This document shows positions 35,885-44,412 of a DNA stretch of 64,000 nucleotides, piece by piece. The notes beneath the pieces are model-generated. The model was not told where the DNA came from. It saw only the letters and a program-made list of their open reading frames with translations, and searched no databases. How positions within the stretch are numbered: position 1 is the first letter of the stretch; each line of letters begins with the position of its first letter. The stretch is taken from positions 115,579-179,578 of the forward strand of contig NZ_AUJO01000008.1 of NCBI RefSeq assembly GCF_000424265.1, given 5' to 3'. The stretch is from Butyrivibrio sp. WCD3002 (lineage in GTDB: Bacteria; Bacillota; Clostridia; Lachnospirales; Lachnospiraceae). The translations under genes and the position numbers were made by a program.

Positions 35885-35934
35885 ATCTTAACTCCTATTC
35901 GTTTAAAATTAGACGAATCTTAATACTTTTTTAA

Positions 35935-35963
35935 TTGATTCAGATTCTCTTAAAGACTAGAAT
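35935..35963 (+). promoter_or_regulatory. Sigma-A promoter of the AI-2E family gene
   Basis: TTGATT, a 17-base spacer and TAGAAT lie 34 bases before the ATG at 35997, in the 112-bp gap shared with the divergent FdtA-type gene. They should drive the AI-2E family gene and the GGDEF-EAL gene together. Confidence 0.65.
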
Positions 35964-35996
35964 TAGTATAACGATAAAATACTATAGATTGGGGAA

Positions 35997-37175
35997 ATGT
36001 GCAAATTCTATGCACATACAGACATTATGAAATTTAACAAAGATTGGTTTAACAAAAATTGGTTTCCTTACACTATTGCAACCTGCTCCGCAGTTGTTTT
36101 ATATCTTGTGCTCTCTCACCTTAACGTACTTCTGGGGGCTCTTGGTGTTCTTGGCAGATATTTTTCTCCGGTAATAACAGGCCTCATCATTGCATATATC
36201 ATGCATCCCCTTGTGGCTCTTTTTGAGAAAAAACTGCTTAAGGGACTAAAGAACGCAGATGCGAAACGCATTTTATCAGTTGTACTTGCCATAGCTACAA
36301 TAATACTTGTGATTGTACTTTTGATGATAGCGCTGATACCTCAGCTTATTGATAGTATCTCAACCTTTATATCCAACCTGGACGGCTATGCCGGTTCCCT
36401 TGAATCGTTGCTTAATACACTGAGCATAAAGGCGGGAAGCTTCCATCTGGATATTTCAGGTATCACATCCAAGATCAACACCTTCCTGGCACAGTTTGCA
36501 CAAAAGCTGCCACAGGCAATTGAACAGGTTATCAACGTATCTGCCGGTATTGGACGAAATGTTGTTAACGTCGTACTTGGCTTTATTCTTGCCATATATT
36601 TCCTTATGGGTAAGGAAAAGCTCCAATTTGGCTGCAGAAGACTCTTAAAGCAGTTTGTTCCTGCGCCTGCCTTCAGGAGCATGGAAGCATTCCTTGATAA
36701 GTGTAACAACATTCTGCTGCAGTACATTACATACGATCTTCTTGATGGAATTATCGTGGGAGTCATCAACTGGTTCTTTATGCTGATAACAGGTATGTCC
36801 TACTCAGTGCTTATTTCAGTTGTTGTAGGAATTACCAATCTGGCCCCCACCTTTGGCCCCATCCTTGGCGCAGTCATTGGCGCATTTATCCTTGTACTTG
36901 TTAATCCTTTCCACGCCCTTTTGTTCCTTATTTTTACAATAATTCTTCAGACCGTGGACGGATATATCATCAAGCCCAAGCTTTTTGGAGGATCCCTCAA
37001 TGTTCCCGCAATATGGATCCTTGTAACCTTGGTTGTTGGCGGAAGAATGTTCGGCGTTGCAGGCATCATGCTGGCAATTCCTTTTGCTGCTATATTTAAC
37101 GTTGTATATACCAACTGGATTGAAAAGAGGGAAGCCGCAGCACTGGCAAAGCAGCCTCCCGAAGAAGAGGAATAA
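35997..37175 (+). CDS. AI-2E family transporter (UPF0118)
   Basis: A 392-residue membrane protein with about eight helices. It has the family's outside coiled segment (LIDSISTFISNLDGYAGSLESL) and the conserved core ISVVVGITNLAPTFGPILGAVIGAFIL with the PTFGP motif. Family members export autoinducer-2 or act as sodium/proton antiporters; the substrate here is unknown. Translation may begin at 35997 (a GGGGA lies very close) or at the Met at 36027, which has no better site. The GGDEF-EAL gene follows after 3 bases, so both are on one message. Confidence 0.9.
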   Translation: MCKFYAHTDIMKFNKDWFNKNWFPYTIATCSAVVLYLVLSHLNVLLGALGVLGRYFSPVITGLIIAYIMHPLVALFEKKLLKGLKNADAKRILSVVLAIATIILVIVLLMIALIPQLIDSISTFISNLDGYAGSLESLLNTLSIKAGSFHLDISGITSKINTFLAQFAQKLPQAIEQVINVSAGIGRNVVNVVLGFILAIYFLMGKEKLQFGCRRLLKQFVPAPAFRSMEAFLDKCNNILLQYITYDLLDGIIVGVINWFFMLITGMSYSVLISVVVGITNLAPTFGPILGAVIGAFILVLVNPFHALLFLIFTIILQTVDGYIIKPKLFGGSLNVPAIWILVTLVVGGRMFGVAGIMLAIPFAAIFNVVYTNWIEKREAAALAKQPPEEEE

Positions 37176-37178
37176 TCT

Positions 37179-38861
37179 ATGCGAGTAGATGAGTACACCC
37201 ACAAAGATCTTGGTCAGATGATGGAGACAATGAAGCGAATGTACGATACCGTTCGCCTTGTTGATCCCATCGAATGCCGCGAGATCACCGTTGATGCATC
37301 TGGCGGTGTCCATTACGGAAAAGAATGTCATTCTGTGTGGAATGCCACTTCAAGATGCTCAAATTGCAGCAGCTACAGAGCATGCCTTAGCTCCAACAGG
37401 CAAAGCAAAGAAGAAATTTATGAAAACAGGCGTCATCTCATCCAATCCATTCCAATTAAACTCCTTTTACCCGATGACAACAGTTTTTCCTGCGTACTTG
37501 AGCTTATAAGTGTAGATACCGAAAATCTGCCAAAGCCCGGTGAAGCCATTGTCCCCATTCTAAACTCAGAAGGAATACAGCTCTCTCAAGGCATGACGGA
37601 TACCGATTATGTAGTAACCCATGATCCTCTCACCAGACTTTTTAACCTGGACGGCATCTGCCGCGCCATAAGAAAACTCCTGGTGGATGATCCCGATGTA
37701 GGCAGACTTCTCATAACGGGAGACATCAGGCATTTCAGGGTTCTTAACGAAAGATACGGAAGACAAAGAGGAAATGAAGTCCTCATTGCAATAGCCGATA
37801 TGCTTAGAAAAATGTGCGGTCCCGACACCGTATATGGCAGAATCCAGGCCGATCATTTCGTATTATGTATGCCCGAAAACAGATTTGATGAGGGTATTTT
37901 CATCGATGCCGTAGAGGAGATCGGTAAGCTTGTTGACAGTGAGAATTATCACCTTTATTTCCATCTTGGCGTCTACAAAATAGATGACCCCGACGTTCCG
38001 GTTACCACGATGATTGAGAGAGCTGATATGGCCCTTCAATCTCTTCATGATCACAGGGAAAATATTCTCACCTTCTATACCAACAAGCTTCTTAAACAGA
38101 GCGAGAATGAGGAGGAATTCCTAAGTACCTTTGAAAACAATCTGTCCGACGGCCAGTTTACTATCTATGTTCAGCCGCTTTTTAATTCAGATAAATCCGT
38201 AACAGGTGTTGAAGCCCTGACAAGATGGATAAAGCCGGATGGCAGCGTAATACCTTCAGAAAAATACATCCGCATTCTTGAAAAGACAGAGCACATAGCC
38301 CAGCTGGATTATAAAAACTGGGAGCTTGTTATGCGCCAGCTGAGTGCATGGCAAAATACCCCCAAATATAACATTATAATGGGCGTTAATGTAACCCCTA
38401 AGGTCTTCTTCTACATGGATGCCTTAAAGGCTCTTAAAGAGCTTGTAAACAACTATAGGATAGATCCAAACAGACTGGTTCTGGAGTTCTCCGAAGTGGA
38501 TCTTATGAATGACACGGAAAAACAATTTGAGCTTATAGATGCATTCCGGACAGAGGGCTTTAGAGTTGCCATCGATAATTTCGGTATCGGCAATGTATCG
38601 CTGAACATGCTAAAGGATGTCCATGCGGAATATGTAAAATTTGACCGCACCTTCATTGCGGGCAGCGAATCGGATCCCCGCAGCAAAATGGTACTGGAAT
38701 CATCCCTAAAGCTCTGCAAGAGCCTTGGAATGAATGTGGTAGCAGAAGGTATCGAAACGCAGCAGCAATTTGAATACCTCAAATCCCTTGGCTGTGACCG
38801 TTTCCAGGGCTACTATCTGGCAAGGCCCATACCCATATCAGAATTTGAGAGTAATTTCTGA
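37179..38861 (+). CDS. Cys-motif GGDEF-EAL protein with degenerate catalytic sites
   Basis: A 560-residue cytoplasmic protein. The N-terminal domain has a cysteine pattern (Cys33, Cys50-His51-x2-Trp54, Cys60-x2-Cys63, Cys69) that could bind a metal or iron-sulfur cluster. The GGDEF domain (about 145-300) reads QADHF at 223-227 instead of GGDEF, so it should be inactive as a cyclase. The EAL domain (about 315-555) keeps Glu345, Asn404, Glu436, Lys487 and Glu523. It has Asp466-Asn467 where active phosphodiesterases have Asp-Asp, so hydrolysis is doubtful. It may be a c-di-GMP-binding or redox-sensing regulator; this is inference. Confidence 0.9.
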   Translation: MRVDEYTHKDLGQMMETMKRMYDTVRLVDPIECREITVDASGGVHYGKECHSVWNATSRCSNCSSYRACLSSNRQSKEEIYENRRHLIQSIPIKLLLPDDNSFSCVLELISVDTENLPKPGEAIVPILNSEGIQLSQGMTDTDYVVTHDPLTRLFNLDGICRAIRKLLVDDPDVGRLLITGDIRHFRVLNERYGRQRGNEVLIAIADMLRKMCGPDTVYGRIQADHFVLCMPENRFDEGIFIDAVEEIGKLVDSENYHLYFHLGVYKIDDPDVPVTTMIERADMALQSLHDHRENILTFYTNKLLKQSENEEEFLSTFENNLSDGQFTIYVQPLFNSDKSVTGVEALTRWIKPDGSVIPSEKYIRILEKTEHIAQLDYKNWELVMRQLSAWQNTPKYNIIMGVNVTPKVFFYMDALKALKELVNNYRIDPNRLVLEFSEVDLMNDTEKQFELIDAFRTEGFRVAIDNFGIGNVSLNMLKDVHAEYVKFDRTFIAGSESDPRSKMVLESSLKLCKSLGMNVVAEGIETQQQFEYLKSLGCDRFQGYYLARPIPISEFESNF

Positions 38862-38887
38862 TTACAAATTTTATAACATAAACAAAT

Positions 38888-38917
38888 ACCCCTGTCTTCA
38901 ATAAAAGACAGGGGTTT
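38888..38917. terminator. Bidirectional terminator
   Basis: ACCCCTGTCTT pairs with AAGACAGGGGT around a 6-base loop. It lies between the GGDEF-EAL gene and the convergent membrane-protein gene and suits both directions. Confidence 0.85.
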
Positions 38918-38932
38918 GCATTTCTATAACCA

Positions 38933-39589
38933 TTATCTAAGAGAAATTCTCGCTACATCATAAACAATATTTGGAATATGCTGATACATCATAAACAGAA
39001 TGTTCGCTGCCATGGACACATATACATTCCTAGTTATGAAATAACAAAGAGCAAGGGGTATAGCCAGCATAACAGCCTCGGCAACTCCAAGAGGAAGATA
39101 TGCGCTTCCAAAGCCGCAAAGTAACAGCCCGACAACAAAGCTTATCATTGTTGATGCAATGGTATCGAACCTCATGACAGCCTTCCTGTAATATATCTCA
39201 CCGGCTATAGGTCCAAGAAACATTATTGTAATGGCATAAAGCAATTCTCCCAGGTAGCTGTTCTCCCAGGTGATACTGAAGGTACCATCAAGCATAATTA
39301 TGTTTCTCTGGATCACATTGGTTTTAACCCAGTATAAAGCAAGCATAGCTATAAAGGTTATCACAACCGGAATCCAGAACTTTTTGATCTTTTTAAAATT
39401 ACCGTAAAACTCTTTTATTGAAAAACTCTCATGATAATAAACGAGAAGAACGAGATAAAATACAAAGAACAAATAAAGCGTCTTTATGGGGCGCATTATG
39501 CACATCACTATAAATAACAGCTCCCACAAAACAGGGAACGCAAAATCCTTCACAAGAGACTTCACAACGCACCTCGCGTTCTTTGCCAT
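38933..39589 (-). CDS. CPBP-like membrane protein with incomplete protease motifs
   Basis: A 218-residue protein with 7-8 hydrophobic segments. Spacing resembles CPBP (Abi/Rce1-type) intramembrane proteases. Where motif 1 EExxxR is expected, it reads GEIYYRK, and the later His motifs are not evident (SMAAN near the end). So it is probably a non-catalytic relative, or a different family. The ATG lies 6 bases after the T tract of the tRNA-Gln terminator. The only purine-rich site (GAGG) is part of that terminator's stem. Expression must come from read-through or from a promoter inside the tRNA gene. Confidence 0.6.
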   Translation of the reverse strand: MAKNARCVVKSLVKDFAFPVLWELLFIVMCIMRPIKTLYLFFVFYLVLLVYYHESFSIKEFYGNFKKIKKFWIPVVITFIAMLALYWVKTNVIQRNIIMLDGTFSITWENSYLGELLYAITIMFLGPIAGEIYYRKAVMRFDTIASTMISFVVGLLLCGFGSAYLPLGVAEAVMLAIPLALCYFITRNVYVSMAANILFMMYQHIPNIVYDVARISLR

Positions 39590-39594
39590 TTTAG

Positions 39595-39626
39595 TAAAAA
39601 AACCTCAGAATCAAATTCTGAGGTTT
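39595..39626 (-). terminator. Terminator of tRNA-Gln
   Basis: On the minus strand AAACCTCAGAAT pairs perfectly with ATTCTGAGGTTT around a 3-base loop, followed by TTTTTA. It begins 4 bases after the tRNA 3' end. Confidence 0.9.
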
Positions 39627-39629
39627 GAA

Positions 39630-39702
39630 CTGGGCTAGTAGGATTCGAACCTACGAAATGACGGAGTCAGAGTCCGTTGCCTTACCGCTTGGCGATAGCC
39701 CA
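39630..39702 (-). tRNA. tRNA-Gln (anticodon CUG)
   Basis: The 73-base minus-strand sequence folds as a standard cloverleaf. The acceptor stem TGGGCTA/TAGCCCA has seven pairs. The D arm holds AAGCGGTAAGG, the anticodon stem ACGGA/TCCGT encloses loop CTCTGAC with anticodon CTG, and the T arm holds GGTTCGAATCC. The discriminator is G73 and U1 pairs with A72, both usual for tRNA-Gln. The 3' CCA is not encoded. It has its own promoter and terminator. Confidence 0.97.
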
Positions 39703-39715
39703 CCGACAAGAATTG

Positions 39716-39744
39716 ATTATACGTAAGATATAAAAAAAATGCAA
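39716..39744 (-). promoter_or_regulatory. Sigma-A promoter of tRNA-Gln
   Basis: On the minus strand TTGCAT, a 17-base spacer and a perfect TATAAT end 13 bases before the mature tRNA 5' end, in an A/T-rich stretch. The tRNA is therefore a single-gene transcript. Confidence 0.85.
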
Positions 39745-39767
39745 GCACTTTTTTCATAAATTTATAA

Positions 39768-39810
39768 AAAATTTTTAGTTTCCGCAAGGCGCTGGTTTAG
39801 GGCGCCTTGC
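39768..39810 (-). terminator. Terminator after glutamine synthetase gene
   Basis: GCAAGGCGC (39784-39792) pairs perfectly with GCGCCTTGC (39802-39810). On the minus strand it is followed, after a short gap, by an A/T-rich tail with six T. On the plus strand AGTTTTATTT follows. It lies about 80 bases after the glutamine synthetase stop codon. Confidence 0.7.
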
Positions 39811-39891
39811 AGTTTTATTTAACAAGAAAGTTCCGCTATCGCTCGCCGGAACACGTTCACACCAGGCTCAAAATTACTTCGCCAAGTGCTC

Positions 39892-42003
39892 TCAGCCTTC
39901 AAACAACAAATCTGCGTATGTAGGGAAGGGCCAATCCTTTTTATCAACCAGCATCTCAAGCTTATCAGCAGGCTCTCTTAATGCCACCATTGCAGGCATT
40001 ACCTTATCCTTGCAGTAGTAAGCTCTCTTTCTTGTATCAGAAATGGTTCTTGCCTTCTCCTCATCCTTCTTAAGCTGATCAAGAGCCTTCTTCATGGCTT
40101 TAAGATTATCTGATATCTCCTTAAGCTCAGCCTTTTCCACAGAAGCATCGCAGCCTGCGGCAGCAATAGCATTTATGTTGATTGCAAGAGTTCCGGCATA
40201 CTTCATAACTGCGGGAATGATCTGCTTGCTGGCCATATCGATCATGGTGAGTGCTTCAATATTAATGGTCTTTGCATAGGTCTCAAAGATGATCTCTTTT
40301 CTTGCTTCAAGCTCAGTCTTATTAAATACACCAAACTTCTTGTAGAGATCAACAGCCTTCTTTGTTGTAAGAACCTCTGCTGCCTCAATTGTTGAAGGAA
40401 TGTTGGGAAGCTTTCTCTTTGCTGCTTCTTCCTTCCACTCATCTGAATATCCGTCGCCGTTAAAGATTACTCTCTGATGATCTGTGAGATATTCCTTAAT
40501 GATATCATGTACTTCCATATCAAAATCGGAAGCCTTATCAAGTCTGTCCGCTGCCTCGCAGAAAGCCTCCGCAACTATTGTATTAAGGGCAGTGTTGGAG
40601 CTTGCCATTGAATCCGAGGATCCGACCATACGGAACTCGAACTTATTACCTGTAAATGCGAAGGGTGATGTACGGTTTCTGTCTGTAGCATCCTTCTCAA
40701 ATTCAGGGAGTGTGGAAACACCGGTCTTAAGCTTTCCGCCGCGCTTGGAACGTCTTGCCTCACCTGTTTCGATAAGCTGCTGAACCACATCCTCAAGCTG
40801 TTCACCAAGGAACATTGATATGATAGCCGGAGGTGCCTCGTCAGCACCAAGTCTGTGGTCATTTCCCACATCCGCAGCACTCTGTCTGAGTATGTCTGCA
40901 TGGGTATCTACAGCCTTAACGATACAAGCAAGTACGAAAAGGAACTGAATATTTTCATTGGGTGTATCGCCTGGATCAAGAAGATTTACCCCATTGTCTG
41001 TGCAAAGAGACCAGTTATCATGCTTACCTGAACCGTTAACTCCTGCAAAGGGCTTCTCGTGAAGAAGGCATCTCATATTATGATGCTCTGCCACTCTCTT
41101 CATGGTCTCCATGATGATCTGGTTATGATCAACAGCTATATTTGCTGTCTCATATATAGGTGCAAGCTCGTGCTGTCCGGGAGCAACCTCATTATGCTGA
41201 GTCTTTCCGGGAACGCCAAGCTTCCAAAGCTCGTCGTTTAAGTCCTTCATGAACTCACCGACACGTTCTCTGATAACACCGAAATAGTGATCCTCCATCT
41301 CCTGTCCCTTAGGAGGCTGAGCTCCGAAAAGAGTTCTGCCTGTAAAGATAAGGTCAGGACGCTGCAGGCTCTTCTTCCAGTCTACTAGGAAATATTCCTG
41401 CTCGGGACCAACCGATACATTTACTTTTTTTGCTGCTGTATTTCCAAAGAGATGAACAATTCGAAGAGCCTGCTTATTAACAGCCTCCATAGATCGCAGG
41501 AGAGGGGTCTTTTTATCAAGAGCCTCTCCGTTGTATGAGCAGAACGCTGTGGGAATGCACAGAGTAACACCTGCTCCGCTCTCCTTAAGGAAAGCGGGAG
41601 ATGTGATATCCCATGCTGTATAGCCTCTGGCCTCAAAAGTGGCACGAAGTCCGCCGGAAGGGAAAGAAGAAGCATCAGGCTCGCCCTTTATGAGCTCCTT
41701 TCCGGAAAAAGATGTCATCATGTGTCCGTCACCGCGGGCACTTGTAATAAATGCGTCATGCTTCTCAGCTGTAATGCCTGTCAGAGGCTGGAACCAGTGT
41801 GTATAGTGTGTAGCACCGTTCTCCATTGCCCAGTTCTTCATGGCGTTAGCAACTACATCCGCTGATGCAAGAGAAAGATCTCCGCCATTCTCCATAACAT
41901 CAATTACTTCCTTGTATACGCTCTTTGGAAGTCTTTGACGCATCTTTTCCAAAGTGAATACATTTTTTCCGAATAACTCTTCTACCTTGACCTGCTCGTT
42001 CAT
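39892..42003 (-). CDS. glnN: Glutamine synthetase type III
   Basis: A 703-residue enzyme of the large GSIII class, which joins ammonia to glutamate with ATP; type I enzymes are about 450 residues. The N-terminal GSIII domain ([20 protein letters not shown]) is followed by the catalytic core, with [48 protein letters not shown] and [19 protein letters not shown]. The C-terminal helical region includes [28 protein letters not shown] is typical of Lachnospiraceae and Bacteroidetes. The ribosome-binding site is GAGG. Its promoter lies at 42052-42080. tRNA-Gln is the next gene downstream. Confidence 0.97.
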   Translation of the reverse strand: MNEQVKVEELFGKNVFTLEKMRQRLPKSVYKEVIDVMENGGDLSLASADVVANAMKNWAMENGATHYTHWFQPLTGITAEKHDAFITSARGDGHMMTSFSGKELIKGEPDASSFPSGGLRATFEARGYTAWDITSPAFLKESGAGVTLCIPTAFCSYNGEALDKKTPLLRSMEAVNKQALRIVHLFGNTAAKKVNVSVGPEQEYFLVDWKKSLQRPDLIFTGRTLFGAQPPKGQEMEDHYFGVIRERVGEFMKDLNDELWKLGVPGKTQHNEVAPGQHELAPIYETANIAVDHNQIIMETMKRVAEHHNMRCLLHEKPFAGVNGSGKHDNWSLCTDNGVNLLDPGDTPNENIQFLFVLACIVKAVDTHADILRQSAADVGNDHRLGADEAPPAIISMFLGEQLEDVVQQLIETGEARRSKRGGKLKTGVSTLPEFEKDATDRNRTSPFAFTGNKFEFRMVGSSDSMASSNTALNTIVAEAFCEAADRLDKASDFDMEVHDIIKEYLTDHQRVIFNGDGYSDEWKEEAAKRKLPNIPSTIEAAEVLTTKKAVDLYKKFGVFNKTELEARKEIIFETYAKTINIEALTMIDMASKQIIPAVMKYAGTLAININAIAAAGCDASVEKAELKEISDNLKAMKKALDQLKKDEEKARTISDTRKRAYYCKDKVMPAMVALREPADKLEMLVDKKDWPFPTYADLLFEG

Positions 42004-42051
42004 GCCTACCTCGTTTTCTATTTATGATTTGAAATTACAATATCGCAAATG

Positions 42052-42080
42052 ATTGTACACTAAAAGAATAAAATACTCAA
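42052..42080 (-). promoter_or_regulatory. Promoter of the glutamine synthetase gene
   Basis: On the minus strand TTGAGT, a 17-base spacer and TACAAT lie about 50 bases before the ATG. The -35 box overlaps the stop codon of the upstream U32 gene. No GlnR-type inverted repeat was seen. Confidence 0.6.
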
Positions 42081-43324
42081 TTATCAGATGCGGTATGTAC
42101 TCTTAAAATATCATACTTCTCGGTTTCCTGATCGAGCTTAATATACAGAACCTCCTTGGGATGAGGGCAGCTTTCCACTTCCTCACCGTTTTCATTGATA
42201 ATTCCAAGGACCTTTGTCTCTATATCGCGGCCATCGGGCTTCATAATCTCAATTGTATCTCCAACGGAAAATTTATTTCTCTGCTCTATTCTTGCAAGAC
42301 CTCTCTCGTCAACCTCACCTACAATACCAAGATAGGTATACTCATTTACATAGGTATTGGCATCGTATATCTGCGCTTCATCGGAAGGCTTGCCAAAATA
42401 AAAGCCTGTGGTGAACTGCCTGTAGGTACATCTTGAAATCTCATCAAGATACCAGGGCATATTCTGTCTGTATTTTTCCTCAGACTCAAAATAGTCATCT
42501 ATGGCTTTTCTATAGGTTCTTGCAACAGTAGCAACATAAAGCGCTGTCTTCATGCGGCCTTCTATCTTACAACTGTCGACGCCCGCTTCAACCAGCTCCG
42601 GAATATGCTCTATCATGCACAGATCCTTTGAATTGAAAATAAAGGAACCTCTCTCATTCTCATATACCGGAAGATATTCGCCGGGTCTTGTCTCCTCAAC
42701 AACTGCATACTTCCATCTGCAGGGATGGGTGCACTCGCCGTGGTTGGCATCTCTTCCTGTAAAATAGTTAGATAACAGGCATCGTCCGGAATAGCTTATA
42801 CACATAGCTCCGTGAATAAAGCTCTCTATTTCAAGATCATCAGGAATATTGTCCCTTATCTGGGCAATCTCTTTAAGTGAAAGCTCTCTTGCCGCAACAA
42901 CTCTCTTTGCGCCAAGATCAGCCCAGAACTTATAGGTCTCATAATTTGTATTATTTGCCTGGGTTGAAACATGAATATCAATCTCAGGGCAGATTCTTCT
43001 TGCCATCATGAACATGCCGGGATCTGCAATAATAAGCGCATCCGGTCCAAGCTCCTTAAGCTCGTGGAAATATTCCTCGGCTCCTTTAAGATCATCATTG
43101 TGGGCAAGGATATTAGCAGTTACATGGACATGAACACCATGCTCATGGGCAAACTTTATACCCTCAGCCATATCATCATGACTGAAATTCTTGGCCTTAG
43201 CCCTGAGTCCAAAGGAATTTCCTCCTATATAAACTGCATCCGCTCCAAATATTACCGCAGTCTTAAGCACCTCAAGACTACTTGCGGGTATCAGAAGTTC
43301 CGGTTTCTTTTTTTCTCTGCTCAT
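42077..43324 (-). CDS. U32 family peptidase, tRNA hydroxylation type (TrhP-like)
   Basis: A 415-residue protein. The family opening is ELLIPASSLEVLKTAVIFGADAVYIGG. The hallmark DSCKIEGRMKTALYVA is present, with cysteines in MCISYSGRCLLSNYFTGRDANHGEC that fit the U32 iron-sulfur site. The closest characterised relatives (YrrN/YrrO, TrhP) hydroxylate uridine-34 of tRNAs with prephenate. The ATG at 43324 is chosen because AGAGGAAAG is 3-5 bases upstream. The longer frame from 43402 would run into the preceding methyltransferase gene. The next gene upstream is the TrmR-like methyltransferase, which in Bacillus methylates the hydroxylated U34, so the pair is coherent. Confidence 0.93.
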   Translation of the reverse strand: MSREKKKPELLIPASSLEVLKTAVIFGADAVYIGGNSFGLRAKAKNFSHDDMAEGIKFAHEHGVHVHVTANILAHNDDLKGAEEYFHELKELGPDALIIADPGMFMMARRICPEIDIHVSTQANNTNYETYKFWADLGAKRVVAARELSLKEIAQIRDNIPDDLEIESFIHGAMCISYSGRCLLSNYFTGRDANHGECTHPCRWKYAVVEETRPGEYLPVYENERGSFIFNSKDLCMIEHIPELVEAGVDSCKIEGRMKTALYVATVARTYRKAIDDYFESEEKYRQNMPWYLDEISRCTYRQFTTGFYFGKPSDEAQIYDANTYVNEYTYLGIVGEVDERGLARIEQRNKFSVGDTIEIMKPDGRDIETKVLGIINENGEEVESCPHPKEVLYIKLDQETEKYDILRVHTASDN

Positions 43325-43367
43325 TACTTTCCTCTTGCCGTTCATCCGGCATCTTTCACTTTCTAAA

Positions 43368-44009
43368 TTACAACTTATATGACAGCGCCATGCCATCACC
43401 AATATTTATAATAACACTCTCAAGCTCAGGGTCATGCTTTATGGCATACAGATAATCCCGCATCCTCTCGTGTATGGTGCGGTTTCTCCTGGTTACGGCA
43501 AACCTGGATTCCATGACATCGCCGTCCTGAAGCACATTGTCAGATACAAGAAGCCCTCCCTTTTTAAGAAGTCTCTTGCAATCCGGCAGGAAAGTCAGAT
43601 ATTGTCCCTTGGCCGCATCCATGAAAATAAAATCATAGGCATCAGATAGCCCGGCAAGAATATCTGCCGCGTCTCCCTCAAGAAGAGTTATCTTATGATC
43701 CTTGTCATATTTTTCAAAATTGCTCCTGGCAACAGGAATTCTTTTTTCGAATTTCTCAATGGTTGTGATCTTAGTATCCTTATCTGTATACTCTGCCATA
43801 AGTAGTGCTGAAAAGCCCACAGCGCATCCAACCTCTAAGATATTCGCCGGCCTGCACATTGCCATCAAAAATTTCATAAGGCCCTGTGAGTCCTTCCTAA
43901 TAATCGGAACGTTTCCCCCCAGAGCCTCTTTTTCCAGTTCATCCAAAAATGGAGCATTACCCCTATCAAGAGAATTGATAAAGGTACGTATTCTCTCTTC
44001 GCTAATCAA
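43368..44009 (-). CDS. trmR: SAM-dependent O-methyltransferase (TrmR-like)
   Basis: A 213-residue class I methyltransferase of the caffeoyl-CoA OMT type. The SAM-binding motif is ILEVGCAVGFSALLMAEY, with later acidic motifs FIFMDAAKGQY and VSDNVLQDG. In Bacillus the orthologous TrmR methylates 5-hydroxyuridine-34 of tRNA to 5-methoxyuridine. The adjacent U32 hydroxylase-type gene supports the same role here. The start codon is TTG, overlapping the stop of the short MltG-like gene as TTGA; GGAGG lies 7 bases upstream, inside that gene. Confidence 0.9.
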   Translation of the reverse strand: MISEERIRTFINSLDRGNAPFLDELEKEALGGNVPIIRKDSQGLMKFLMAMCRPANILEVGCAVGFSALLMAEYTDKDTKITTIEKFEKRIPVARSNFEKYDKDHKITLLEGDAADILAGLSDAYDFIFMDAAKGQYLTFLPDCKRLLKKGGLLVSDNVLQDGDVMESRFAVTRRNRTIHERMRDYLYAIKHDPELESVIINIGDGMALSYKL

Positions 44010-44401
44010 TTAGCTGCCTCCGCCTCTTTTTCCTCGACCGTCTTGGCACTCATGACGCCTATGATCTCGTCTGCATTCTGCGAAGGACTCAGCTCATAAG
44101 TACCGGCTGCGATCATTCCATGATACTCAGAGAATCTCTCCTGAAGCCAGAAAAGATACTTGTCATCAACTATCCCTCTGTTTTCAAGGAGTTCTGCTAT
44201 ATCCATAACCGACATTGACTCTGTAACCGAGATGGTAACCGTTCTGGTATCATACTCAGAAGCAGGTGACTGATTATAAATATTATATCCGTATTCATAC
44301 GCAACCTTTGCATATTTGGATATCATCATTATGGCAACGATAACAAGCATCACCTTAAAAATGGTATCCAGTAATCCAAGTCCTAAGCTTCTTGCACTCA
44401 T
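44006..44401 (-). CDS. Short MltG-like membrane protein without the lytic domain
   Basis: A 131-residue protein. One membrane helix lies at about 13-33. It is followed by an outside region resembling the LysM-like N-terminal domain of MltG/YceG (VTESMSVMDIAELLENRGIVDDKYLFW ... GTYELSPSQNADEIIGVMS). The catalytic transglycosylase domain (about 200 further residues in MltG) is absent, so it cannot cut glycan strands by itself. The same short form in this gene order occurs in related clostridia, as I recall, which argues against a recent truncation. AAAGGA precedes the ATG. It overlaps trmR by 4 bases. Confidence 0.8.
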   Translation of the reverse strand: MSARSLGLGLLDTIFKVMLVIVAIMMISKYAKVAYEYGYNIYNQSPASEYDTRTVTISVTESMSVMDIAELLENRGIVDDKYLFWLQERFSEYHGMIAAGTYELSPSQNADEIIGVMSAKTVEEKEAEAAN

Positions 44402-44412
44402 AATAAAATCCT

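Noticed and set aside
39811..39891. Third copy of the 120-bp element after glutamine synthetase
   Set aside because: The short stem GTTCCG/CGGAAC and CGCTCG-like bases recall the family, but no gap-free alignment could be made.
43325..43402. Longer N terminus for the U32 gene (start at 43402)
   Set aside because: It would run into the 3' end of the methyltransferase gene, and the added residues are not U32-like. ATG 43324 has a strong ribosome-binding site.
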